Below, one piece after another: positions 25,353 through 34,288 of a stretch of DNA of 64,000 nucleotides. Under the pieces are notes generated by a model that saw only the letters and a list, made by a program, of their open reading frames with translations, had not been told where the DNA came from and did no database searches. Position 1 is the stretch's first letter, and every line of letters begins with the position of its first letter. The DNA lies in the NCBI RefSeq assembly GCF_018491765.1, contig NZ_JABWCU010000007.1, positions 238,776 to 302,775 of the forward strand. Reading direction: 5' to 3'. Origin of the DNA: Novosphingobium profundi (GTDB lineage Bacteria; Pseudomonadota; Alphaproteobacteria; Sphingomonadales; Sphingomonadaceae). The position numbers and the translations under genes are program-made.

Positions 25353-25820
25353 ATCAAACCATGCCGCCGCCGAAGGCATAGCCACCATGGGCTTAAAAAA
25401 GCCGGCGAGCGCGAGATGGCAAGGATCACGACGACGATCAACCCTAGGCACGCGTGCCGAAGGGGCGATAGACATCGACCTCCTTGCGCGCTGTTACCTG
25501 ATGCGGGGCTCTTGCGCGCGTGCCTTAAAACCGCTTTGCGGCGTCACACCGTGGGGATCGCCGGGCCCAAAATGACCTTGGCGACTGGAAAGTCGTCGAA
25601 AAAATGCGCGGCACGCCCGACGCTGGTCACTTCCTCCCGACAGCGGGAACTTTGTGCCGCACTCGGGGATTGGAACAAGCGAGACGGCAAAGTCTCCGGT
25701 GCCACTCACCGGACAGCCGTTCCACAGCGAAAATCAGGGCTGCCCCGCCTTGCGATTGCGCAGGCTTGTGGTCCGCGCCCCGCTTGTGGCCATTCTCTCT
25801 CCGGCAGGAAGGCAAGTACG
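25353..25820. other. Noncoding stretch upstream of the Rieske reductase
   Basis: About 470 bases. The reductase frame is open back to 25416, but that extension has no family similarity and is rich in Arg/Pro/Cys. Nothing else was recognised; it probably holds the reductase promoter. Confidence 0.5.
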
Positions 25821-27335
25821 ATGCAAGGCAAGACCGATCTAGCGCAGGGTATCCCCGAGGATGCGATTGCCCCCGGCGGAATGCTCGCGGGAATGTACGA
25901 GGGCGAACATGTCGTGCTCGCGCGGCTTGAAGATGGTCGCCTTCGGGCCGTGTCCGGCTCCTGCACGCACCTGGGTGCACCGCTCGAGACCGGAAAAGTG
26001 AGCGATGGCCAGCTGCGTTGTCCGTGGCATCACGCGCGCTTCTCGCTCGAGGATGGCGAGGCGGTCGGCGGGCCGGCTCTGGAGAATCTGGGATGCTACC
26101 GCGTCGAACAGAGCGATGGACTGATCCGTGTCACTGGCCGGCGCCATACGCCCGCTCCCCGGCGCGAACTGGCCGTCGAGACCCCGATCGTCATCATCGG
26201 CAGCGGCGCGGGCGGATACGCCATGGCCGACATGCTCTCGCGCCTTGGTCATGGCGAAGACACCCTGGTCCTGAGCGCAGAGAGCGATCCGCCCTACGAA
26301 CGTACGTTCGTCTCCAAGCAATATCTGGCCGGTCGGCAATCGCGCGACGAAGCTCTCCTGCCTGCACCCGGCCAGGGGCTCGGCGAACCGGCGTCCATTC
26401 GCCTTGGCACGCCGGTCGTTTCGCTCGACCCGGCCACGCGCTCGCTCACCCTCGAAAGCGGCGAAACGGTCTCCTACGGCACGCTCGTGCTCGCGACCGG
26501 CGCACGCGCGGCGATGCCGGACTTCCCCGGAGCGCAAGACGCGCGCGTCCACACGCTGCGCACGCTGGCGGATGCCGACGCGATCCTCGCACAGGTTCAG
26601 GAAGGCAAGCGCGCGGTGGTTCTGGGCGCGAGCTTCATTGGCCTTGAGGTCGCTGCCTCGCTCACCCAGCAGGGGCTGGACGTCGATGTCGTGGCACAAG
26701 ACGCCGCGCCGCTGGCCTCCATCCTGGGCGAGGAGACCGGCCAATATGTTCGACGTCTCCACGAAGAGCATGGTGTCACCTTTCACATGGAGCGCACCGT
26801 CACCGCCTTCAAGCACGACGCGGTCTGGCTTGACGATACGACACGCCTGCCAGCGGACCTCGTGATCGCCGGAATAGGTGTCTTGCCCAGGCTCGACCTT
26901 GCGCTGACCGGCGATCTGGCGCTTTGCGAAGCCAGCGGCGGCGTGCGTGTCGACGGAAATCTGCGCACCAGTGACCCGCATGTCTACGCCATCGGCGACA
27001 TCGCCAGCTATCCCGATCCGCGCACCGGCAAGCCGCTGCGCGTCGAACACTGGGTCCACGCGCAGCGCATGGGACAATACCTCGCCCGCGCATTCACCGG
27101 TGCCGCGCAAGCCCCGTTCGCCCAGACGCCGTTTTTCTGGACCGGCTACTTCGGAACGCAGATGCGCTACGTCGGCCATGCGAAGCCGGAGGCGAGCCGC
27201 CTTGAAGGCGATCCGGGGGCAGACGATTTCGCGGTATTCTTCCGCGAAAAGGGCGAAGATCGCGCCGTGCTGACCGTCGGGCGCGACATGCTCGCCCTCC
27301 AGATGGAAGAGCGCTGGGATGCGCAGGACATGTGA
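25821..27335 (+). CDS. Rieske [2Fe-2S]-FAD ferredoxin reductase fusion
   Basis: 504 residues. Residues 1-105 are a Rieske domain with cluster ligands C48-x-H50 (CTHLGAPL) and C67-x2-H70 (CPWHHARF). From 122 on it is an FAD/NAD(P)H pyridine nucleotide-disulfide oxidoreductase: VIIGSGAGGYA for FAD, AVVLGASFIGLEVAASL for NAD(P)H, VYAIGDIASYPDP for FAD ribityl contact, and a C-terminal reductase dimerisation-like domain. This is the architecture of AIF-like (AIFM3/NFRL type) proteins; bacterial members pass electrons between NAD(P)H and small carriers, with the partner unknown here. The ATG at 25821 gives the family N-terminus. Confidence 0.9.
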   Translation: MQGKTDLAQGIPEDAIAPGGMLAGMYEGEHVVLARLEDGRLRAVSGSCTHLGAPLETGKVSDGQLRCPWHHARFSLEDGEAVGGPALENLGCYRVEQSDGLIRVTGRRHTPAPRRELAVETPIVIIGSGAGGYAMADMLSRLGHGEDTLVLSAESDPPYERTFVSKQYLAGRQSRDEALLPAPGQGLGEPASIRLGTPVVSLDPATRSLTLESGETVSYGTLVLATGARAAMPDFPGAQDARVHTLRTLADADAILAQVQEGKRAVVLGASFIGLEVAASLTQQGLDVDVVAQDAAPLASILGEETGQYVRRLHEEHGVTFHMERTVTAFKHDAVWLDDTTRLPADLVIAGIGVLPRLDLALTGDLALCEASGGVRVDGNLRTSDPHVYAIGDIASYPDPRTGKPLRVEHWVHAQRMGQYLARAFTGAAQAPFAQTPFFWTGYFGTQMRYVGHAKPEASRLEGDPGADDFAVFFREKGEDRAVLTVGRDMLALQMEERWDAQDM

Positions 27336-27382
27336 CCATCGGCGCCCGATGCACGACAGGTCTTTCCACAAGCCTTCGGAAC

Positions 27383-27490
27383 ACCTAGGGGCTGCTCTAT
27401 CCCCGGGGGGCCATTTACGCATGGCTGAGAGGTGGTCAGCAGACCGCAACCCGCTGAACCTGATCCGGTTGACACCGGCGTAGGGAGGGC
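27383..27490 (+). promoter_or_regulatory. TPP (thiamine pyrophosphate) riboswitch
   Basis: The conserved THI-box elements appear in order: P1 arm CCTA (27384-27387), GGGGCTGC, GGCTGAGAGG with CTGAGA at 27425-27430, ACCTGATCCGG (27458 on), CACCGGCG and the closing TAGGGA (27481-27486). The P1 3' side GGAGGG (27484-27489) can alternatively pair with CCCTCC at 27514-27519, which itself can pair with TGGAG at 27523-27527 just before the receptor start; this could be the expression platform. It precedes a TonB receptor, kinase and PnuC-type permease. Confidence 0.95.
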
Positions 27491-27543
27491 CAGCGGTCAT
27501 TTGTTTCCGTTGTCCCTCCACATGGAGTGGACGCGAGAAAACG

Positions 27544-29868
27544 ATGACTGGCAATACCCGATTTCCAAGCCGAACCGTCCTGGCGTTTGCGCTCCTGACT
27601 TTTGAGCCAGCCGCGATGGCGCGCGCATCGGAAGCTGCGAACGCATCGGAGGCCTCGAACACGAACGCAGATCGCCCGGAAATCCGCGTCATCGGCCATC
27701 CCGACCCCGAAGGCTTGCTGCCCGACCAGACCGCGCCCAAGGCGGTCAGCGCCATTTCGTCGGATTTCATCGTCAAGCAGGCGCCAACGCTCAACGCGTT
27801 CCAGCTGGTCAACCTGCTGCCAGGCGCCAATGTCTCATCGAGCGATCCCTACGGGCTGTCCGCCAGTTCCAGCCTTACACTGCGCGGACTGGGGCAGGAC
27901 CAGATCGGTGTCCTGATGGAAGGCGCGCCCCAGAACGACATCGGCTACTACTACGCCTACCCTTCGCAATTTGCCGATGCCGAGAACGTGCGCCAGGTCG
28001 CACTGGCGCAAGGCGCGGCCGACATTGACGCGCCGGTCGTCGCCGCTGCGGGCGGCGTGCTTTCGCTCACGCTCGACGATCCCAAGCCCGAGATGGGAGG
28101 GCTGCTCGATCTTTCCGTCGGATCTTACGATGAACGGCGCCTCTTTGCCCGGTTCGACACCGGCGTGCTGGGGGCAAGCGGGATCAAGGCCTTCGTCTCC
28201 TATTCGCGCAACCGCGCGGACAACTGGCGCGGCGCAGGCTTCGACACGCGCCAGCACGTCGATGCGAAGATCCTGGGCGAATGGGGCGATGGCAACCGCG
28301 CCAGCCTCGCTGTATCCTACAACGACGCCAACACTTCTACATACCCCAGCCCGACGCTTGCCCAATGGCAGGAAAGCGGGCGCGGCTTCAATTACGATGC
28401 GCACTACACCGATGGCGACACCAACTACTGGCGGCTCTATCGCAGCCCTTTCCGCAACCTCTATTTCGCTGCCCCGGTCCATCTCCAGCTGAGCGACGGC
28501 CTGAGCTTCGACAGCTCGGCCTATCTCCAGACCGGCCATGGCAATTCCCCCTACGGCACGCAGCTTTCCACCACCGGAAACTACCTTGGCGAGGAGGAAC
28601 TGACGCAGCCGATCACCCTGCCGGGCGCGGTCGATGGACTTGCTACCGTTCTTGGCAACTACACCGGCAAGCAATTTCGCGTCGGCGACGTGAGCAAGCT
28701 CACCCTGAAGGCTGGAGCGCATACGATCACGCTCGGCCTCTGGTTCGATTACGGCACCGACCGCGTCACGCAGTCCTACACCTCGATCGGGTCCGATGGG
28801 CGCCCGCTCGACCAGTGGGGCTATCAGGACAAGGCGATCCGGACCGCCGATGGTCGCCTGCTCGCCTACGAGAACCAGCGCACGCGAACCGTGACAAGAA
28901 GCTTCTTCGCGGCCGACAGCATCGCGCTGTCCCCAAGGCTGGGTATCGACATCGGCTTCAAGGGCGTGAGCATGGTGCGGCGCGGCACCAATTATCTGCC
29001 CGGACCGCAGGCGCAGGTTCACACCGACAGCTTTGCCCCGCTGCCCCGCGCGGCCATCCATTTCAAGCTGGACGATCGCCAGCAGCTGTTCGCGAACATC
29101 ACCACCAACTTTCGCCCCCCCAACGAATTCGCGCTCTACGACAGCTACTACGACGGCGAGCTGGTGACGCAGGGGACGAACGCGCTCAAGAACGAATACT
29201 CGGTGTCCGAGGAACTGGGTTATCGCTACATCGGCGCGAGCCTGTCGTTTTCGATGACCGCCTTCCACTACCACTTCCGAAACCGGCAAGTGGCAACAGT
29301 CGTCGAGAGCGGCGGTGCGCAGATCGCGTCCACGATCAACGCGGGCAGCCAGACTTCCTTCGGCCTTGACGGCGAGATCGACTATCGTCCGAGCGAGGGC
29401 ATCAGCGTCTATGCATCCGGCGAGTATCTGCACACGCGCCTCGACGACGACCTGCCCATCGGCGGCGACTATCTGCCGACCAGGGGCAAGCGTGCGGTCG
29501 CAAGCCCCAGCGTCCAGTTCGCCACGGGCGCCACGTACGATGACGGGCGACTGTTCGGCAGCTCGGCGCTGAAATACGTCGGCCGCCAGTACGCGACCTT
29601 CATGAACGACGAGAGCATAAAGGGGTATGCAACGCTCGATCTGTCAGTCGGTGTGCACCTGGTCGGACTGATCGATGCACGGCGCACCGACCTGCGGTTC
29701 AACGCTCTCAACGTGACCAACCCGCATGTGCTTTCGGGCGTCTATGCGTTCAGCACCAGCGCGCAGGACACTCCTGGCCGGAACGGCACGGTCATCGCGG
29801 GTTCGGCCCCATCCTACTACATTGGCGCGGGCCGCGCCTTCGTGGCGACGCTGTCACGCGCGTTCTGA
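27544..29868 (+). CDS. TonB-dependent outer membrane receptor, probably for thiamine
   Basis: 774 residues: signal peptide (VLAFALLTFEPAAMARA), plug domain (KAVSAISSDFIVKQAPTLNAFQLVNLLPGANVSSSDPYGLSASSSLTLRGLGQDQIGVLMEGAP) and a 22-strand-type barrel ending in FVATLSRAF, with the terminal aromatic residue of outer membrane proteins. The N-terminal TonB box was not identified with certainty. The substrate, thiamine or a phosphorylated form, is inferred from the TPP riboswitch 54 bases upstream and from the co-transcribed permease. First gene of the three-gene operon; the next starts 3 bases after its stop. Confidence 0.9.
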   Translation: MTGNTRFPSRTVLAFALLTFEPAAMARASEAANASEASNTNADRPEIRVIGHPDPEGLLPDQTAPKAVSAISSDFIVKQAPTLNAFQLVNLLPGANVSSSDPYGLSASSSLTLRGLGQDQIGVLMEGAPQNDIGYYYAYPSQFADAENVRQVALAQGAADIDAPVVAAAGGVLSLTLDDPKPEMGGLLDLSVGSYDERRLFARFDTGVLGASGIKAFVSYSRNRADNWRGAGFDTRQHVDAKILGEWGDGNRASLAVSYNDANTSTYPSPTLAQWQESGRGFNYDAHYTDGDTNYWRLYRSPFRNLYFAAPVHLQLSDGLSFDSSAYLQTGHGNSPYGTQLSTTGNYLGEEELTQPITLPGAVDGLATVLGNYTGKQFRVGDVSKLTLKAGAHTITLGLWFDYGTDRVTQSYTSIGSDGRPLDQWGYQDKAIRTADGRLLAYENQRTRTVTRSFFAADSIALSPRLGIDIGFKGVSMVRRGTNYLPGPQAQVHTDSFAPLPRAAIHFKLDDRQQLFANITTNFRPPNEFALYDSYYDGELVTQGTNALKNEYSVSEELGYRYIGASLSFSMTAFHYHFRNRQVATVVESGGAQIASTINAGSQTSFGLDGEIDYRPSEGISVYASGEYLHTRLDDDLPIGGDYLPTRGKRAVASPSVQFATGATYDDGRLFGSSALKYVGRQYATFMNDESIKGYATLDLSVGVHLVGLIDARRTDLRFNALNVTNPHVLSGVYAFSTSAQDTPGRNGTVIAGSAPSYYIGAGRAFVATLSRAF

Positions 29869-29870
29869 CT

Positions 29871-31001
29871 ATGAGCGGCATGGCACCTCATCGCGTTCAC
29901 GGCATGGGCACAGCGCTCGAAGCGCCGGCATGGCCGGCGATAACCGCAGCCGAGGCGGAGACGACGCTCGCCCTCTTTCCCGACGCCGGGCGCCGGCTTG
30001 ACCTGCGCTGGCATTCGCCGCGCCCGTTTTCCGCCGCCACGCTGGTGCAGACCGATGCCGGAGAGTTCTTCCTCAAACGCCATCATCACCGTTTGCGCAC
30101 GCCCGCCGCGCTGGCGCAGGAACACGCGTTCATGGAGCATCTCCTCGCCGCCGGATTACCCGTGCCGGAGATCCTCAAGGCCCGCGATGGCACGACCATC
30201 GTCGCGCAGGGTGAGTGGACCTACGAAGTGCATCGCAAGGGCACGGGCAGCGACCTCTACCGTGAGCGTCTCTCCTGGACACCGTTCCTGACGCCGACCC
30301 ATGCCTTCGAAGCGGGTGTCGCGCTTGCCCGGCTGCACCTTGCCGCGCAAGGGTTCAACGCGCCCCCGCGTGGCCCGCACCCGCTCGTCGCCAGCTTTAC
30401 CATTCTGCCGACGCGCGACCCTCTGGCCAGCGCCGCGCACTATATCGCGGCCCGCCCCGCCCTCGCCGCGTTCCTCAAGGACAAGCCCTGGCAGCAGCAA
30501 CTGGCCCGCCTGTTCGCCTCGCTGGGCCAGGGACTTTCCCAGCGATTGCAGGACCAGCCGCCGCTCTGGACGCACAACGACTGGCACCCCTCTAACCTGC
30601 TCTGGTCTTCGGACGGCGCGGTGGCCACGGTCTTCGATTTTGGCCTCGCCGCGCGCTCCTGCGCGCTCCACGATCTTGCCACGGCGATCGAGCGGACGGC
30701 CATTCCCTGGCTGCAACGGGAGGACGAACCCGCCGACGCGCAGGCCGCGGCGGCGCTCCTCTCCGGGTACCGGACGCTGATCCCGCTTGACGCCACCGAT
30801 GTGGAAACCCTCGTCCATCTGCTGCCGCTCGTGCACATCGAGTTCGCGCTGTCCGAAGTGCATTACTTCGCGGGCATCCTTGCCGATCCAGCACAGGCCA
30901 CCCTAGCATGGCAGGACTATCTCATCGACCATGCCGACTGGTTTCTCACCCCGCCCGGCCGCGAATTCCTCGAGCGTTTCGAGCGCGAGGTCCGGAGCTG
31001 A
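29871..31001 (+). CDS. APH-fold phosphotransferase, predicted thiamine-salvage kinase
   Basis: 376 residues. Protein-kinase-like aminoglycoside/choline phosphotransferase fold: putative ATP lysine K69 in EFFLKRHHH, the catalytic loop THNDWHPSN (D237, N242) and the metal-binding DFG at 256-258. Size and layout resemble homoserine/choline kinases and YcfN-type thiamine kinases. It sits between a TPP-controlled receptor and a PnuC-family permease, with a TGATG overlap to the latter, so phosphorylation of imported thiamine (metabolic trapping) is the best hypothesis. Family membership alone does not give the substrate. Confidence 0.8.
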   Translation: MSGMAPHRVHGMGTALEAPAWPAITAAEAETTLALFPDAGRRLDLRWHSPRPFSAATLVQTDAGEFFLKRHHHRLRTPAALAQEHAFMEHLLAAGLPVPEILKARDGTTIVAQGEWTYEVHRKGTGSDLYRERLSWTPFLTPTHAFEAGVALARLHLAAQGFNAPPRGPHPLVASFTILPTRDPLASAAHYIAARPALAAFLKDKPWQQQLARLFASLGQGLSQRLQDQPPLWTHNDWHPSNLLWSSDGAVATVFDFGLAARSCALHDLATAIERTAIPWLQREDEPADAQAAAALLSGYRTLIPLDATDVETLVHLLPLVHIEFALSEVHYFAGILADPAQATLAWQDYLIDHADWFLTPPGREFLERFEREVRS

Positions 31002-31585
31002 TGTCTGCCCTCGAAATCATCGCCGTCATCGTCAGCTTCCTCGGCATCTGGCTGACCGCCAGACGCCGGATGCTGTGCTGGCCGGTCAACCTTCTCGCCT
31101 GTGCGCTCTATTTCCAGCTTTTCCTTGAGGTCCGGCTCTACGCCGACATGGTGCTGCAGGCCTTGTTCGGAATCGCCATCCTTTATGGCTGGATCGCCTG
31201 GATGCGCGGCAAGGACGAGGAAGGCGACGTCGTCGTCGTGCCGTTGACGGGCCTCGAGGCCTGCGTCGGACTGGCGGCGGGCGCCCTTGGCGCTGCGGCC
31301 ATAGGGTGGTTCACCAGCCATCATACCAACGCGGCGCTCCCCTGGATGGACGCGACGCTCAGCAGCTTCAGCCTCCTTGCCCAATATTGGACCGCGCGCC
31401 GTCATGCATCCAGCTGGCTGCTGTGGATTGTGGTGGACGTGGTCTACGTCGGCATGTTCGTGTTCAAGGGGCTTTGGCCGACAGCCGGTCTCTACGCGGC
31501 GATGGTCGCCCTGGCAGTCCTGGGGTACAGGAACTGGCTCCGCTCCGATGCAGGCCGAAACGCCGCGACACGCCGGAAGCCATAA
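31001..31585 (+). CDS. pnuT: PnuC-family permease, predicted thiamine transporter PnuT
   Basis: 194 residues, six to seven membrane helices. The PnuC signature SFLGIWLTARRRMLCWPVNLLACALYFQLFLEVRLYADMVLQ is at the N-terminus, and SSWLLWIVVDVVYVGMFVFKGLWPTAGLYAAMV at the C-terminus matches the WxxxN/Y-type ligand region. PnuC transporters use facilitated diffusion and depend on phosphorylation inside the cell, which fits the kinase gene just upstream. The riboswitch context favours thiamine (PnuT) over nicotinamide riboside. The ATG overlaps the kinase stop. Confidence 0.85.
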   Translation: MSALEIIAVIVSFLGIWLTARRRMLCWPVNLLACALYFQLFLEVRLYADMVLQALFGIAILYGWIAWMRGKDEEGDVVVVPLTGLEACVGLAAGALGAAAIGWFTSHHTNAALPWMDATLSSFSLLAQYWTARRHASSWLLWIVVDVVYVGMFVFKGLWPTAGLYAAMVALAVLGYRNWLRSDAGRNAATRRKP

Positions 31586-31787
31586 ACGGACATCCAGCTG
31601 GACATCAGAAGGAAATTGGCACCCGCCGGAGCTGAAGAAATGGACTGGCCAAACCGGCTTTGACAATCCGTCACTGGTCGTGGCAAACCTGCATTTGCAG
31701 TGACTTGCGAGGTACTACTCGGTCCGGGCTACGCGCGCCGTTCATGACACCCCGCACGCGGACGCTTGAACAACCAGACCGCAGGCG

Positions 31788-32229
31788 ATGCCCCCCATGC
31801 CTTCACAGAACCGCTATTATTCCGGGCCAATTTCCCCCCATTTTGACGGGCAGCGTTTTACCAACCTTGCCGGATAGCCCGAAACGGACCGATCGATACG
31901 CGACATCCTGCGTTGGTATCGCACGGCGCCCAGGACCAGATGGCCGAAATCCGTGCCTGTGTCCCCCACACTTCCCGCCCGGCGGGTAGCGGGTTTGCGC
32001 ATAACCATGGTCGGCCATGCCTCCCTTTTGATCCAGGCGGGCGGGGTCAATATCCTGACCGATCCGGTCTGGTCCAACCGGGCCAGTCCGGTTGCCTTTG
32101 CCGGGCCGCGCCGCGTCACGGCCCCTGGTATCCGGTTGAAGGATCTGCCGTCCATCGATGTAATCCTGGTTTCCCATAACCATTACGACCATCTCGACAT
32201 TTCGACCCTGCGGCACCTTCACGCACAGC
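31788..32229 (+). pseudogene. Metallo-beta-lactamase-fold hydrolase, broken (amber stop and 3' truncation)
   Basis: In one frame the DNA reads MPPMPSQNRYYSGPISPHFDGQRF and TNLAG, then TAG at 31875, then PETDRSIRDILRWYRTAPRTRW and RITMVGHASLLIQAGGVNILTDPVW, up to ILVSHNHYDHLDISTLRHLH. This is the N-terminal half of the NAPE-PLD/UlaG-like MBL family, including the zinc motif HNHYDH. The stop replaces a position where relatives commonly have Gln. The protein then ends at about 32222 where an unrelated gene fragment begins, so the metal site cannot be completed. Confidence 0.85.
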
Positions 32230-32964
32230 ATGCTGCGAGATTTCGCCGACCTGGAACGAAAGGCCGCATCGCCTGAGACGCGCGTACTTCTGCTGTGCAA
32301 CCCGCACAACCCGGGCGGACGCGTCTGGACACGCGCGGAACTGGAGCAGCTCGCCCGGATCTGTGCGCGCCACGGCGTCAGGGTGGTGAGCGACGAGATA
32401 CATGGCGATCTGGCGTTCTGCGAGCACTCCTTCACCCCTTTCGCGGCACTGGCTCAAGACGCTGCACTGAGCTGCATCACCTGCACCGGGGCCGGCAAGG
32501 CCTTCAACATTTCGGGGCTTCAGAACGCGTTTGTGGTCGTGAACGATCCCGAATTGCGAGCATCTGTCGAGGCAGCCATGACCGCGCATCAGATCCGCGA
32601 CCTGAACCCGATGGGGCTGGCCGCCACGACGGCAGCCTACACCGAGGGGGAAGCATGGCTGAACGCACTCATCGCCTACCTGGAAGGCAACTGGCGCCTG
32701 CTGCGCCAGGCCTTTGCCAGGCACCTCGAGCACATCGATGTGATCCATCAGGAAGGAACATACCTCGCCTGGATCGACAGCCGAAGCCTGGGCATGTCCA
32801 GCGAGGCGCTTGCCGACCGGTTGGTTCGCGAGGCTGGCGTGCGCGTCATTCCCGGCTCGATCTTTGGGGCACAGGGGGACGGCTTCGTGCGCGTCAACTT
32901 CGCCTGCCCGCGCGCACGACTCAAAGATGGTCTCGACCGGCTGATCTGCGGCCTCTCCCGTTAG
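32230..32964 (+). pseudogene. MalY/PatB-type aminotransferase, 5' truncated
   Basis: The frame gives MLRDFADLERKAASPETRVLLLCNPHNPGGRVWTRAELEQL, SDEIHGDLAF and GAGKAFNISGLQNAFVV, with the PLP lysine in GKAFN, through to a normal C-terminus (FVRVNFACPRARLKDGLDRLI). MalY/PatB cystathionine beta-lyases have about 390 residues; about 150 N-terminal residues, including substrate-binding parts, are missing. The break point coincides with the end of the MBL pseudogene in another frame. A 244-residue product could still be made from the ATG at 32230, but it should lack activity. Confidence 0.85.
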
Positions 32965-33275
32965 TTGAAGCCATCATCGGTGAGCGCCATGCAAGTCGGC
33001 GTTCGCATTTCGAACGCCAATCTCCCGCTAGCGCCGCCGAGCCCTGCATTTTCCAATCTGTAATGAGTGCGCACCTCTCGGCTATGATCAATGTCCCGGG
33101 CTCTGTCGTCGCTGCGCTGCAGAGCAGCCAAGCGCAGATCGAGCTTGTGCGCTTAAAGTCACCCAGACCGTGCGGGTGGAACCGGAGGGCCTTCATGCGA
33201 TCATGAACCGCGGAACGAAGCCGTTCCTTGCTGTGAGCGTCGATCTCAAAGGCGATCAAACCGCAGACAATCAAT

Positions 33276-33340
33276 AACCCTTGTCAGCCACTCAGCCGCC
33301 GAATTCCGATCGCTGAGACCGGACCGGCAGCTTTCCTCCC
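33276..33340 (+). repeat. Dispersed intergenic repeat, copy 1 (partial)
   Basis: Contains the family core: ACTCAGCCGCCGAATTCCG and GACCGGACCGGCAGCTTTCC. It matches the better-preserved copies at 36962 and 63132. The flanking 32965-33367 region shows no gene. Confidence 0.65.
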
Positions 33341-33367
33341 TCTCCGCTTGAACCAAGGATCAAAAGG

Positions 33368-34192
33368 TCACGCCGACATCAGGAAGTCCCTCATGCGCTG
33401 CTCGACGTCTTCATTCGCGGGGCTGTAGATCATCATGACGAGATCCTGCCGTCCTTCCACGGCAAACGTCGAGAATTCCAGTTCGAGTTTACCGAGATCC
33501 GGATGATGAAGACGTTTCACGCCAGAGCCGTGGCCGACCACTTCGTTGTCGCTCCACAGGGTCGCAAACAAGGGGCTCATCGCCGAGAGTTCCTCGACGA
33601 GCTGACGGATTTCCTGACCCGCTCCTGCTCGTGCTGCATCCGCCCGGAAGGACCCGACAACGAAGCGGGCAATACGCATCCAGTCTTCTTGCGCGGCCTG
33701 AATGCGCGCACTCGAGAACATCAGGCGCAGGATGTTGCGGTCCTCTTTGGGGAGCGCTCCATAATCGGTCATGATCGTTGCCGCAGCCCGGTTCCAGGCA
33801 ACGACATCCCAGGTCGCGGTGCGGATTATCGCGGGGCTGACCGGCATGGCATCAAGAACGCGCTGCAGGCGCGGAGTGATCGCCTCTGAGTGATTGTACC
33901 GCACTTCGGGGGAATGGCCAAGCGCCAGGAAATAGAGATGCTCGCGCTCGGGCTCCGTCATCATCATGCCCGTGGCGATGCGTTCGACGACATCTGCCGA
34001 AGGGGCTCCCCCGCGCCCCTGTTCAAGCCATGTGTACCACGTGGCGCTGATATTGGCGCGCTGGGCGACTTCCTCCCGGCGCAGACCCGGAGTCCGGCGA
34101 CGGCTTGTCGAGTAGCCGAAGCTCGCCGGGTCGAGGCGCATGCGCCGGTCACGCAGGAACACTCCAAGTGCGTTGTTCGTCGAAGAAGCCAT
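33368..34192 (-). CDS. Helix-turn-helix regulator with MmyB-like ligand-binding domain
   Basis: 274 residues. N-terminal XRE-type HTH (LGVFLRDRRMRLDP ... RRTPGLRREEVAQRANISATWYTWLEQGRG, the latter a hallmark of this group), then the MmyB-like domain (LQRVLDAMPVSPAIIRTATWDVVAWNRAAATIMTDYGALP ... NILRLMFSSARIQ ... HPDLGKLELEFSTFAVEGRQDLVMMIYSP). Such regulators commonly control a divergently transcribed SDR enzyme, which is exactly the neighbour here, 96 bases away. A perfect 6-2-6 palindrome between them (34209-34222) is a candidate operator. Confidence 0.92.
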   Translation of the reverse strand: MASSTNNALGVFLRDRRMRLDPASFGYSTSRRRTPGLRREEVAQRANISATWYTWLEQGRGGAPSADVVERIATGMMMTEPEREHLYFLALGHSPEVRYNHSEAITPRLQRVLDAMPVSPAIIRTATWDVVAWNRAAATIMTDYGALPKEDRNILRLMFSSARIQAAQEDWMRIARFVVGSFRADAARAGAGQEIRQLVEELSAMSPLFATLWSDNEVVGHGSGVKRLHHPDLGKLELEFSTFAVEGRQDLVMMIYSPANEDVEQRMRDFLMSA

Positions 34193-34208
34193 GTCTGCCT
34201 ATTGATAT

Positions 34209-34222
34209 TTATACCTGTATAA
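34209..34222. promoter_or_regulatory. Candidate operator: palindrome TTATAC-CT-GTATAA
   Basis: Perfect inverted repeat in the divergent promoter region, 17 bases from the regulator start and 67 from the SDR start. Its AT-rich arms could also overlap a -10 element. Binding by the HTH regulator is an inference. Confidence 0.5.
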
Positions 34223-34288
34223 GGTCCCTACTTTAACAGGATGATGAGGTTGGCGATATCACGTTCCGAACGCAATCGGAGAAATGTC

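Noticed and set aside
25839..27830. 663-codon minus-strand frame over the Rieske reductase and riboswitch
   Set aside because: It crosses two clearly functional plus-strand features and shows no domain.
27835..29433. 532-codon minus-strand frame over the TonB receptor
   Set aside because: Antisense to an intact receptor; no motif.
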